From an uncultured Rickettsiales bacterium (GTDB lineage Bacteria > Pseudomonadota > Alphaproteobacteria > UBA8366): a stretch of DNA of 32,462 nucleotides. The position numbers were made by a program, and so were the translations under genes. Position 1 is the stretch's first letter. Each line of letters starts with the position of its first letter. The stretch spans positions 1-32,462 of the forward strand of contig CAJWTF010000026.1 in the NCBI GenBank assembly GCA_913046825.1. The letters are read 5' to 3'. Shown here piece after piece: positions 9,447-17,453 of this stretch. The notes beneath the pieces were generated by a model. That model was given only the letters and a program-made list of their open reading frames with translations, made no database searches and was not told where the DNA came from.

Positions 9447-9893
9447 ATGGCCCTACCGGAAATCGGAAGCGTGCCACCGGCTTTCACACTGCCCAATCAA
9501 GACGGGCAAAACGTGAGCTTGTCGGATCACGCTGGCAAACACGTCGTGCTGTGGTTCTATCCACGCGCGTTCGGCAATAATTGAACAAAGCAAGCCAACG
9601 GGTTCCGTGCTAGAGCCCAGGATTTTGCCGATAAAGACACCGTCGTTTTGGGGATCACCTTCAGCCCGGCGGAGGATTTGAAGAAATGGCGGGACGAAGT
9701 TGGCCTGCCAAGCGAACTTCTGTGCGACATCGATAAATCTGTCGCTATTGCTTACGGCGCCGCTGAAAGCGCCGATCAGGAAAAACCGTCTCGTATTGGG
9801 ATCGTGATCGGTCCGGATGGCAAGGTTGTTAATGCCTACACTGTGGACGATGCTGAAGGGCATGCTACAACGGCGCTTGGCGATCTGTCGTAA
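9447..9893 (+). CDS. Peroxiredoxin (Bcp/AhpC-TSA type), candidate selenoprotein with in-frame TGA
   Basis: Reading through one TGA gives a 148-residue thioredoxin-fold peroxiredoxin. It starts at ATG 9447 with AGAGGA five bases upstream. Core motifs are PPAFTLPNQDG, VVLWFYPRAF, VLGITFSP and SRIGIVIGPDG. The TGA at 9582-9584 is codon 46 and sits exactly where Bcp-type enzymes have the peroxidatic Cys (family PxxxTxxCT; here P39, G43, TGA46, T47). No frameshift or other stop occurs before TAA at 9891-9893. A bSECIS-like hairpin follows the TGA. The simplest reading is selenocysteine; conserved Arg116 is present and the only Cys is Cys93, a possible partner. The alternative is a nonsense mutation of TGC/TGT, and other broken genes do occur in this window. 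No selenocysteine-insertion genes are in view. Confidence 0.75.
9590..9616 (+). promoter_or_regulatory. Candidate bacterial SECIS hairpin
   Basis: Just after the in-frame TGA, bases 9598-9601 (ACGG) pair with 9605-9608 (CCGT) around the loop GTT at 9602-9604. The helix extends below a two-base bulge (9596-9597) with 9593-9595 (AGC) pairing to 9609-9611 (GCT), and possibly GC 9590-9591 with 9615-9616. The loop begins 17 bases after the TGA and its first base is G, which fits the known bacterial SECIS rules (short upper stem, G in the first two loop positions, loop roughly 16-37 bases from the TGA). The hairpin is small and was found by eye, so chance pairing is possible. Confidence 0.5.
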
Positions 9894-9903
9894 CGAACGC
9901 ATT

Positions 9904-9946
9904 GCTCCCGCCCGCTTTCAAATTCAGGGCGGGCGGGGTGCATTTT
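9904..9946 (+). terminator. Rho-independent terminator after the peroxiredoxin gene
   Basis: Bases 9907-9915 (CCCGCCCGC) pair perfectly with 9929-9937 (GCGGGCGGG), with a 13-base loop, and a short T-run (CATTTT) follows. It starts about ten bases after the TAA of the peroxiredoxin, which supports 9893 as the true gene end rather than the TGA at 9582. Confidence 0.8.
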
Positions 9947-9980
9947 CGCGAAGCGCGTTTATCCCGCTCAGGCGGAATTA

Positions 9981-11438
9981 TTGAATCGTAAGATGGAAGA
10001 TGTTTCGAACGCCATCGCTCGAAATGCGGCGCTGCACCCGGAGGCGACTGCACTAATCGTCGAAGACGAAACTGTTACATGGGCTCACTTCGAACAGCTT
10101 GTTGATCGGGCTTCAAATTATCTTGCTCTTCACACACCTGGCGACCGTTTAGCACTTTCCTTACCAAATTCGATCGACCTAGCGTTCGCTATTTTCGGTT
10201 CGATCCGTGCGGGAAAAGCCATGCAAATTCTCGATCCGGCTTGGCCTGCTCCCCTGATGCGAAAGGTCCTGGATCGGCTTCATTCCGATTTCGTGCTGAA
10301 TCCCTCCAATGTAAGTGCGTTCAATCGCCATGTGTCTTCTGAGGATCAATCGGGGATGGGAATCGATCGGCAAGCCGATCCTTTCACACCGTTCTATACC
10401 GGCTTCACCTCCGGCTCCACGGGAATACCGAAGGGGTTTCGGCGCGATCAGAACTCTTGGCTGGAGAGTTTTCGCGGCGACCGCGATTTGTTCTCTTTGT
10501 CCGCCACTGACGTTTTTGTGGCACTGGGAAGTCTTACCCACTCGCTCTTTATGTACGCGTTGGTACGGGGCGTCCACGCAGGTGGTACGACGGTCTTATT
10601 CGCCCAGTTCCGGCCCGACCGGATAGTGCGCCGTATAGACGAGACGCGGGGCAGTGTCGTCTACGGTGTGCCGACGCAATACGACGCTTTGTCGACGGTA
10701 GCGGAGCGGAGCGGCAAGACGCTTTCAAATGTCCGACTGGTGCTGTCGTCGGGTGCTAAACTGCCGGATGACCTTAAGGAACGATTACGCTGTGTCTTCC
10801 CCAAGGCCGAGATTTGCGAATTCTACGGCACGTCCGAGCAAAGCTATGTGAGTGTCGCGCGGGATGGGCAAACACCGGCCGGATCCGTAGGACTGCCCTT
10901 TCCGGATGTTTGGGTGACGATCCGTGACGACAACGGCGCCGAATTGCCACGCGGTCAGATTGGCCGTGTCTTTGTCGAGAGTATGCTCATGTTCCAAGGA
11001 TATGAGTTGGCGGAAAATCCAACATTGGAGCGCATCGGGGAGTCGTTGTTCGTCGGAGACATGGGGTATCTGGACGAGAATGGCTTTCTTTACCTGACGG
11101 GCCGGTCCGATAGGATGATCGTTTCTTCTGGAAAAAATATTTATCCGGAAGAGATCGAGGCCGCCTTGATCGCTCATCCGGATGTAGCGATGGTGTGCGT
11201 TATGGAGATCGAAGATGCACGGCGCGGTGACCGGCTGGTCACTGTCGTGAAGCTTGGACCGGAATCGATGGCGACGAGCAGTGCGCTGATCGCGTGGTGT
11301 CGCGATCGATTACCGCTCTATAAAGTGCCGATGGTTTTTTATCGACTGTTGGATTGGCCGATGACCAGCTCTCGGAAAAGCGACTTGCCGCGCCTACGTG
11401 AGTTGTTGAATGGCGGAGATTTGAGGCGATTGCCGTGA
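9981..11438 (+). CDS. AMP-dependent acyl-CoA synthetase/ligase
   Basis: A 485-residue member of the ANL superfamily, which activates a carboxylic acid as acyl-AMP and transfers it to CoA. The phosphate loop TSGSTGIPKG is at residues 143-152, YGTSEQ is the aromatic/TSE motif, GDMGYLDENGFLYLTGRSDR is the hinge region, and the C-terminal catalytic Lys is Lys466 in SSRKSDLPR. At 485 residues it is shorter than many fatty-acyl ligases, suggesting a small or aromatic acid. The start is TTG 9981, supported by AGGCGG five bases before it; the ATG at 9993 lacks a good site. It overlaps the thiolase gene by four bases (GTGA) and is the first gene of a three-gene unit. Confidence 0.92.
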   Translation: MNRKMEDVSNAIARNAALHPEATALIVEDETVTWAHFEQLVDRASNYLALHTPGDRLALSLPNSIDLAFAIFGSIRAGKAMQILDPAWPAPLMRKVLDRLHSDFVLNPSNVSAFNRHVSSEDQSGMGIDRQADPFTPFYTGFTSGSTGIPKGFRRDQNSWLESFRGDRDLFSLSATDVFVALGSLTHSLFMYALVRGVHAGGTTVLFAQFRPDRIVRRIDETRGSVVYGVPTQYDALSTVAERSGKTLSNVRLVLSSGAKLPDDLKERLRCVFPKAEICEFYGTSEQSYVSVARDGQTPAGSVGLPFPDVWVTIRDDNGAELPRGQIGRVFVESMLMFQGYELAENPTLERIGESLFVGDMGYLDENGFLYLTGRSDRMIVSSGKNIYPEEIEAALIAHPDVAMVCVMEIEDARRGDRLVTVVKLGPESMATSSALIAWCRDRLPLYKVPMVFYRLLDWPMTSSRKSDLPRLRELLNGGDLRRLP

Positions 11439-12568
11439 GCGCTGCCTATATCATTGCGGGACGCCGGACCGCCGTGGCGTTACGAAACGGCGCGTTTGCC
11501 GAGATTGAGCCTGCCGATCTTGGTGCCGCGGTGATACGCTGTGCGCTCGAAGATGCGAACCTACGAGTGGATCAGGTCGATGAAGTAATCCTTGGCAACG
11601 CCCTCTACGGCGGCGGGAACCCCGCGCGCGTGGCCGCATTGGCGGCGGGACTACCAGAGAGCGTAAGCGCCATGACAGTCGATACCCAATGCTGTGGCGG
11701 GCTGGACGCTATTGCGCTGGCGGCCGCGCGGGTCCGCTCCGGCAGCGCCGATATCGTGATCGCGGGTGGCCTGGAAAGTTACAGCCGTGCGCCCATCCGT
11801 CAAAGACGCCCGAAGCATCGGGGGGAAGAGGCGGAGAGCTACGACCGCCCCCCATTCACGCCCTGGGCTGAGCGAGATCCGGATATGATCGATTCCGCTG
11901 CTGCTTTGGCAGCTCAACTGAAAATTCCCCGGACACAGCAAGAAGAATACGCAGTGGAAAGTCACCGCCGTACTGGGAAAGACACCGCAGTTGAGGGTGA
12001 GTTGGTGGAGTTCAATGGATTGGCGCGAGACGAATTCACCCGGCCTTTGTCACTTGCCGTTTGCCGTCGCCTGAAGCCTTTATCCGGCGAGAATGAATAC
12101 GGCGTGACGGCGGCCACGACGGCGGTCGAAGCGGATGCCGCCGCTGTTGTTCTTGTCGCCAGCGAGCGGGTAAGGGAATCCGTTATCGGGAACAGTGTGT
12201 TGATACGCGGCGAAGTGTCTCGGGGGGATGATCCGACTTGCCCGGCGTTGGCGCCAATAGCGGCGGTTCAGGATTTGTTAGACCGGTTCGGGTTGTCGTC
12301 CGCCGACATCGCCAGGACGGAGATGATGGAGGCCTTCGCCGTCCAAGCGCTGGCGTGTATCAAAGGCATCGGACTAGCGCCGGATAGCGTCAATCAACGG
12401 GGCGGCGCTCTTGCCTGGGGTCATCCAATTGGAGCATCTGGCGCTATCCTCGCAGTTCGCCTTTTCCATGATTTGCAGCGTGCGGCGCCGGGCGAGCTCG
12501 GGTTGGCTGCGATTGCCGCCGCAGGAGGACTTGGCAGCGCGATGTTGCTCGAAGCGGTTGGTGCGTGA
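11435..12568 (+). CDS. Thiolase-family protein lacking the second catalytic Cys
   Basis: A 377-residue thiolase-fold protein starting at GTG 11435 inside the stop of the ligase gene. The acyl-accepting Cys is Cys86 (TVDTQCCGGLDA) and the catalytic His is in GHPIGASGA (His330). Two usual features are missing: the C-terminal CxGGGxG motif reads AAAGGLG (Ala361 for Cys), and NEAF reads MEAF (Met298 for Asn). Classical thiolases need that second Cys as acid/base, so the protein may catalyse a different Claisen or transfer step or have a binding role. The ligase upstream and hotdog protein downstream suggest it handles the CoA ester made by the ligase. Confidence 0.88.
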   Translation: MSAAYIIAGRRTAVALRNGAFAEIEPADLGAAVIRCALEDANLRVDQVDEVILGNALYGGGNPARVAALAAGLPESVSAMTVDTQCCGGLDAIALAAARVRSGSADIVIAGGLESYSRAPIRQRRPKHRGEEAESYDRPPFTPWAERDPDMIDSAAALAAQLKIPRTQQEEYAVESHRRTGKDTAVEGELVEFNGLARDEFTRPLSLAVCRRLKPLSGENEYGVTAATTAVEADAAAVVLVASERVRESVIGNSVLIRGEVSRGDDPTCPALAPIAAVQDLLDRFGLSSADIARTEMMEAFAVQALACIKGIGLAPDSVNQRGGALAWGHPIGASGAILAVRLFHDLQRAAPGELGLAAIAAAGGLGSAMLLEAVGA

Positions 12569-13014
12569 TGATTAAAATCTCCGCCCCATCCGAATTGGCC
12601 AACCATATCGGAGACGACTTTAAGTCTGGCGAAAGTTTATTGGTATTGGATGAACTGATAGAAGCGTTTCTAGAAATATCAGGGGATCGACAGTCAATTC
12701 ATACGGCTCAGGCTGAGGAGCGAATTGTACCGGGGAATTTGTTGATCTCGCTTATCCCGCGTCTGCTTCAGTCGTGTCTGTCTGTTAGCGACTTCGAGCG
12801 GTGCGTCACCGTGAAGTACTCCGAAATCCGTTTTAAATCACCCCTGATTGCGGGCGAGCGCCTTACCCTTTCCGGACAAATTTTCGATGTTCGGGAACGT
12901 GCGGGTGATACGTTCGTGACCACCGATGTGTCGCTCTTGGAATCGGACAGCGGTCGGCTAATCCTCACCGCCCAGGTGACCGATCTTTATGAGACGCGGA
13001 CATCCAGCGACTAA
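12568..13014 (+). CDS. Hotdog-fold (MaoC-like) dehydratase/hydratase
   Basis: A 148-residue single hotdog domain. The segment FLEISGDRQSIHT (Asp40, His45) matches the Asp/His hydratase motif of MaoC-like enzymes, followed by VPGNLLISLIPRL, the usual helix after it, and strands up to VTDLYE. The family adds or removes water on enoyl/3-hydroxyacyl-CoA esters. The start is ATG 12568, overlapping the thiolase stop as TGATG; the GTG at 12565 would add one residue. It ends the ligase-thiolase-hotdog unit and its stop overlaps the stop of the opposing aldo/keto reductase by four bases. Confidence 0.82.
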   Translation: MIKISAPSELANHIGDDFKSGESLLVLDELIEAFLEISGDRQSIHTAQAEERIVPGNLLISLIPRLLQSCLSVSDFERCVTVKYSEIRFKSPLIAGERLTLSGQIFDVRERAGDTFVTTDVSLLESDSGRLILTAQVTDLYETRTSSD

Positions 13015-14036
13015 GGCGTCGGTGCATCCTCGCGGATCAATCCCTCGCTCTTGAGTTCGGCCCATAAGGCTAACGGAATATCGTGAGCCATGGCGGCAAC
13101 ATTCGCCTCAACTTGCGCCGGACTGTTGGCGCCTGGAATGACGGTGGCAACCGCCGGGTGGTGTAGAGGGAATTGCAGGGCGGCTGCCGGCAGTGGGACC
13201 CCATGGCGCGCGCAGACAGCAGCAATGTCGCGTGCTTTCGTCATGATGGTGTCCTCGGCAGGTTGATAGGCGTAGAGCGCGTTATCCGTCGGCCCGGTTG
13301 CAAGAATGCCCGATGAGAAGACCGCGCCGATGACAATTCCCACACCGCGTGCCTCGCACAATGGCAGGTCCTCGTCTAAGGCCGGTTGGTCGAGTAGGGT
13401 ATACGGCATCGCCATGAGGAAATAGTCGATATCGCAATACTCAAGAAACCGGGGGATCAATCCGGTGAAATTCATGCCGGCCCCGATCGCGCCGATCTCG
13501 CCGGAAGAACGCAGTTCCGCCAAGGCCTCAAACCCACCGCCGTCGATGAGTTCCTTGAACGCGGCTTGGACACCTTTCTCTGATTTCTGATGTCGCCAGT
13601 CCAGGTCATGGATCACCAGGGCGTCGACCGTATTGATGCCCAACCGCTGCAAGCTTTGTTCGTAGGATCGCAAAACACCGTCGCGGGTATAGTCGAAGCG
13701 AAGGTCGAAATGCAGACCGCCCTTCCAGCGCGGAAATTCGAAACTCGCCGGATCCGACGGGCGCGAATAGACACGACCGACCTTGGTTGTCAGACGAAAG
13801 TCGGCGCGCTGTCTTTGCCGCAAATAATGACCAACGCGATGTTCGCTCTTTGTGTTGCCGTACCAAGGGGCGGTGTCGAACAGGCGCACGCCCGCATCAT
13901 AGGCAGCGGCAAGGGTCGCTTCCGCTTGGGCTTCCGGAATGATTTCGTCCGGGTCGCCCATGGTCCCACCGCCGAATCCCAATTGTGTCACCTCGACCGA
14001 TGTACGACCGATCTTGTTGAGCTTGAACGGGTTCAT
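13011..14036 (-). CDS. Aldo/keto reductase
   Basis: A 341-residue NAD(P)H-dependent (alpha/beta)8-barrel oxidoreductase. With the start at ATG 14036 the catalytic tetrad is Asp54 and Tyr59 (FDTAPWYG), Lys85 (TTKVG) and His143 (VIHDLD). FDTAPWYGNTKSEHRVG resembles the L-fucose/D-threo-aldose 1-dehydrogenase branch, so a sugar or short-chain aldehyde/lactol is a likely substrate. The alternative start at 14048 would overlap the upstream MBL gene by eight bases; the chosen start aligns better with the usual N-terminus. It lies four bases downstream of that MBL gene, so the two are co-transcribed, and a sugar dehydrogenase paired with a lactonase-like hydrolase is a sensible oxidation/hydrolysis pair. 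Confidence 0.9.
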   Translation of the reverse strand: MNPFKLNKIGRTSVEVTQLGFGGGTMGDPDEIIPEAQAEATLAAAYDAGVRLFDTAPWYGNTKSEHRVGHYLRQRQRADFRLTTKVGRVYSRPSDPASFEFPRWKGGLHFDLRFDYTRDGVLRSYEQSLQRLGINTVDALVIHDLDWRHQKSEKGVQAAFKELIDGGGFEALAELRSSGEIGAIGAGMNFTGLIPRFLEYCDIDYFLMAMPYTLLDQPALDEDLPLCEARGVGIVIGAVFSSGILATGPTDNALYAYQPAEDTIMTKARDIAAVCARHGVPLPAAALQFPLHHPAVATVIPGANSPAQVEANVAAMAHDIPLALWAELKSEGLIREDAPTP

Positions 14037-14040
14037 GCCG

Positions 14041-14895
14041 CTATACATCCAGGCGGTAGGAATCGCCGTCCTTCTTTAAATGGCCCGCCGTCGGGGTCGC
14101 GAAGTGGGTGCCGATCACTAATGTCGGCGAGCCGGCCAATTGCTCGTACATGGAGCGGCGCGTGGCAATTGCCTGGGCCGGGTCGCTGTCGGGCGCCGAA
14201 CTCCATTCCGGATGGGCAAACTGACAGGGATGGTGGAGGAAGTCACCGGTGATCAACGCGCTCTCGCCGTTGGATTCGATCAATACGCTGGCATGTCCCG
14301 GCGTGTGCCCCGGTGTCGGCACCAATTTCACTTCGGGGCAGAGTTGATGATCTTGCGCTACCAAATCGACCAGTCCCGCATCAAAGACAGGTAGGATAGA
14401 ATCCGTCATCAGTTGATCCAAACCTTTGCGGTCATGGGTTTTCCAATGATTGAACTCGACCTCGCCATAGAGATAGCGAGCATTCTCGAAAGTCGGGACC
14501 CATTTTCCGTCGACCAGCATCGTGTTCCAGCCGACATGGTCGACATGCAAGTGGGTACACATAACGTTGTCGATACTGTCACGCGGGTATCCCGCCCCCT
14601 CCAAATCCTTGAGGAACGAGGTCTGCAGTTTATTCCAGGGCGCGACGTCGCGTTCCTTGTCGTTGCCGACGCAGGTGTCGACGACGATGCGTCGATCTGG
14701 GGTTTCTACCACCAGCGCATGGATGGCGCCCCTTAGGCGACCTTCTTCGTCACTGAAATGGGGTTGCAGCCATTTGATCTCACGGACGAGCTCGCGTTTG
14801 GCGCCGGGGATGATCCGGCTCATACCGCCCGTGGCCTCAATTTCAACGATGCGCGTGATCTTCACGTCACCGACTTTCCAGACTTCCCCTACCAT
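14041..14895 (-). CDS. MBL-fold metallo-hydrolase, second copy
   Basis: A 284-residue MBL-fold hydrolase with the zinc motif HLHVDH at residues 115-120, PGHTPGH and ITGDFLHHP further on, and a late GTHFATP. It shares DTCVGND and CTHLHxDHVGWNT with the copy at 4337-5215. The start was set at ATG 14895, which gives the usual MxxEVWKVGDVKI N-terminus and has GAGGGA upstream; the longer frame to 15015 runs across the divergent promoter region. No signal peptide is visible. It leads a two-gene unit with the aldo/keto reductase, which suggests lactone or ester hydrolysis after oxidation. Confidence 0.9.
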   Translation of the reverse strand: MVGEVWKVGDVKITRIVEIEATGGMSRIIPGAKRELVREIKWLQPHFSDEEGRLRGAIHALVVETPDRRIVVDTCVGNDKERDVAPWNKLQTSFLKDLEGAGYPRDSIDNVMCTHLHVDHVGWNTMLVDGKWVPTFENARYLYGEVEFNHWKTHDRKGLDQLMTDSILPVFDAGLVDLVAQDHQLCPEVKLVPTPGHTPGHASVLIESNGESALITGDFLHHPCQFAHPEWSSAPDSDPAQAIATRRSMYEQLAGSPTLVIGTHFATPTAGHLKKDGDSYRLDV

Positions 14896-15038
14896 CGCGC
14901 ATTCCCTCGATGAACCAGTGTTACCTTTAGGATAAGATCGGTGGCTTTGACGGAAATAACCAGCCTTGCCCCGGAGGCACATTCCCCAACATTCCTTAAA
15001 AGGGAATGGTTCCACATGATCAGGACGAGGAAGAAGCC

Positions 15039-16505
15039 ATGAGCGCTGCCGTTGAAAGTTCGCCGTCCGAGGAAATTCGCGCCAAACTCAATCACCCGGT
15101 GGTTGATTGCGACGGCCATTATATCGAGTTCATGCCCTACTACATGGATTTCGTGAAAGAAGTCGCCGGATCGGAGATGGTTGAGACCTTCCGGCAAAAC
15201 CGGATCGGCCAGGGGCGTCTATCGCCCTCCGCCTGGCACAATATGTCGCGCGAGCAGCGCCAGCATCAACTGCGATGGCGTCGGCCGTTCTATGCCTTGC
15301 CAACCAAATTGGTAAAGGATCGGGCGACCTCAATGATCCCGCGGCTCCTGTATCGGCGAATGGACGAGCTCGGTGTTGATTTCAGCGTTCTCTACCCGAC
15401 TTTCGGGCTGGATATGTTGTTCATTAAGGATGCTGAAATTCGCCAGGCTGCCTGTCGTGCACTGAACAAGATGAACGCGACGGTTTGGGCGGAATTCTCC
15501 GACCGGATGGCGCCAGTGGCAGCGATTCCAACCACCACACCGGAAGAAGGTGTTGCCGAGCTGGACTATGCGATTGGTGAGCTAGGCCTCAAGGGCATCA
15601 TGATTTCGGGTAATGTCCACCGCTACGTGCCGCAAGTTGAGGAAGAGGCCCCCGAATGGGCGCGCCATGCCTTGTGGTACGATCACATGGCGATGGACAG
15701 TAAATACGACTACGACCCGTTCTGGGCAAAATGCGTCGAGCATAAAGTAGCGCCGACCTCGCATGCGGGACATCAAGGCATCGGCAGCATGAAGTCAATC
15801 TCAAGTTATGTTTACAATCACATCGGCAGCTTCAATCACGCCAATCACGCTTTCTGTAAAGCCGTCTTCCTGGGTGGTGTGGCCAAACGCTTCCCGACGT
15901 TGAAGTTTGGCTTCTTAGAGGGCGGTGTTGGCTGGGCCGTTAATTTGATGGCCGATATCATGGAGCATTGGGAGAAGCGCAATAAGAACGCGATATCCAA
16001 CTACGATCCAAAGAACCTGGACACCGATGCTATGGCGGATTTCTTTCATGAGTACGGTGCCGATATGATTGCCGGTAAGGAAGACAGCTTCACGAGCTAT
16101 CTGGAAACATTGAAGGCGGATTTCGAGAACCCCGACGAGCTGGACGAGTTTGCTGCGTGCGGGTGTGAGAGTCGTAACGCTATCCGCGATCAGTTCCGCA
16201 ACTTCTTCTTTGGCTGTGAGGCGGATGACAGTATTAACGCCACGGCTTTTCAGGGTGAGAAAGACAAACATTTTAATGCGATGTTCAGCTCGGATATCTC
16301 GCATTGGGACGTTCCCGATATGCGGGAATGCGTCTCAGAGGCGTATGAGTTGATGGAGCACGGACATCTGAACGATGAAGATTTCGAAGACTTTATGTTC
16401 GTCAATCCGGCTCGGCTTCATGCGGGCATGAACCCTGATTTCTTCAAGGGCACGCGGGTCGAAGCCGAGGTCGAGAAATTGAAGATGGATGGTCGGCTGG
16501 GTTAA
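15039..16505 (+). CDS. Amidohydrolase family protein (amidohydrolase-2/ACMSD-like)
   Basis: A 488-residue TIM-barrel metal-dependent hydrolase. The N-terminal metal motif VVDCDGHYIE is at residues 21-30, SHAGHQG supplies a mid-barrel His, FLEGGVGW follows and SSDISHWD supplies the late Asp. Members hydrolyse or decarboxylate cyclic and aromatic acids. The start is ATG 15039 with GAGGAAG upstream; the longer frame from 15006 adds an unlikely acidic tail. It is divergent from the MBL gene (143-base gap) and separated from the SDR gene by a palindromic repeat. The pathway is unknown. Confidence 0.88.
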   Translation: MSAAVESSPSEEIRAKLNHPVVDCDGHYIEFMPYYMDFVKEVAGSEMVETFRQNRIGQGRLSPSAWHNMSREQRQHQLRWRRPFYALPTKLVKDRATSMIPRLLYRRMDELGVDFSVLYPTFGLDMLFIKDAEIRQAACRALNKMNATVWAEFSDRMAPVAAIPTTTPEEGVAELDYAIGELGLKGIMISGNVHRYVPQVEEEAPEWARHALWYDHMAMDSKYDYDPFWAKCVEHKVAPTSHAGHQGIGSMKSISSYVYNHIGSFNHANHAFCKAVFLGGVAKRFPTLKFGFLEGGVGWAVNLMADIMEHWEKRNKNAISNYDPKNLDTDAMADFFHEYGADMIAGKEDSFTSYLETLKADFENPDELDEFAACGCESRNAIRDQFRNFFFGCEADDSINATAFQGEKDKHFNAMFSSDISHWDVPDMRECVSEAYELMEHGHLNDEDFEDFMFVNPARLHAGMNPDFFKGTRVEAEVEKLKMDGRLG

Positions 16506-16515
16506 TTTTTAACGA

Positions 16516-16640
16516 ACCCCTCACCTTAACCTGAAACGCCTCTTAGGCATTTAGCCCACAAAGGGAGAGGGGACTATAGATTGCCTCCCGGTGACATCCC
16601 CTCTCCCCTTGTGGGAGAGGATTAGGGCGATAGGTAAGGG
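16516..16640. repeat. Intergenic palindromic repeat
   Basis: Bases 16555-16573 and 16597-16615 are inverted repeats of 19 bases with one mismatch (right arm TCCCCTCTCCCCTTGTGGG). Outside these, CCCTCACCTTAACCT on the left partly mirrors AGGATTAGGGCGATAGGTAAGGG-like sequence on the right, so the whole element folds into a long imperfect hairpin. It resembles the palindromic intergenic repeats common in alphaproteobacterial genomes; it may also act as a terminator after the amidohydrolase gene. Confidence 0.8.
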
Positions 16641-16652
16641 AACGAGATACGT

Positions 16653-17450
16653 ATGAAAGACTTTAATGGAAAGACAGCGGTCGTCACCGGCGCTGCAAGT
16701 GGAATTGGGAAAGCCTTATCTTTGGCCTTCGCAGGGCGCGGTGCGAATATCGTGATGGCGGATGTCGAGGCGGCCTCGCTGGAAGCAGCAAGATCGGAAG
16801 TCGCGGCGACTGGTGCTGAAGCGATCGGTGTGCCAACGGACGTAACAAAGGAAGATCAGGTTGAGGCGCTGGCCGATACTGCGTGGGATCGCTTTGGCGC
16901 CGTTCATGTTGTCTGCAACAACGCGGGTGTCTTGATCCGTGGTAGCATGCTTGATGCCGACCGCAAGGATTGGGAATGGATTCTCGGTGTGAACCTGTGG
17001 GGCGTCATCCATGGTGTCCGCGCGTTTGCGCCGCGCATGGCGGCGTCCGGCGAGGAAGGCCATATCGTTAACACCGCGTCCGAGGCCGGGCATTTCGCGG
17101 GAGACGGTTACAGTGTCTACAACACCTCGAAGTTCGCGGTCGTCGGCCTGACGGAGAGCCTCGCGCGGGACCTCCGGAACACGAAGATTGGCGTCTCAAT
17201 GTTGTGCCCCGGGCAGGTAGAGACGGGCATTTTCACCAATACTAATCGGCCGTCGGATTTTCAAAAGGACGCCGCGGAAATACCAATGGATCGTCGCGTC
17301 GCTGAGAATGTCATGGAGCCTGCGGATGTCGCGGCAAAGGTTATTGCAGGGATTGAGGCAGGCGCGATTTATGTGTTCAGCCATGAGGATGAAGGCCGCA
17401 TGCTGATCGAAAAGCGCCATGCCCGATTGATGCGTTCGGTCGGTGGGTAG
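16653..17450 (+). CDS. Short-chain dehydrogenase/reductase (SDR)
   Basis: A 265-residue classical SDR. The cofactor motif TGAASGIG is at residues 12-19, NNAG at 89-92, and the catalytic residues are Ser143, Tyr156 and Lys160 (YNTSK). It should interconvert an alcohol and a ketone or aldehyde with NAD(P). The start at ATG 16653 follows the palindromic repeat; the stop is three bases before the MmgE/PrpD start, so it is the first gene of a unit SDR-PrpD-MaoC-PrpD. The substrate cannot be told. Confidence 0.93.
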   Translation: MKDFNGKTAVVTGAASGIGKALSLAFAGRGANIVMADVEAASLEAARSEVAATGAEAIGVPTDVTKEDQVEALADTAWDRFGAVHVVCNNAGVLIRGSMLDADRKDWEWILGVNLWGVIHGVRAFAPRMAASGEEGHIVNTASEAGHFAGDGYSVYNTSKFAVVGLTESLARDLRNTKIGVSMLCPGQVETGIFTNTNRPSDFQKDAAEIPMDRRVAENVMEPADVAAKVIAGIEAGAIYVFSHEDEGRMLIEKRHARLMRSVGG

Positions 17451-17453
17451 GAG

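Noticed and set aside
13590..14252. 220-residue plus-strand frame opposite the aldo/keto reductase
   Set aside because: Covers the junction of two well-supported minus-strand genes and has no recognisable motif.
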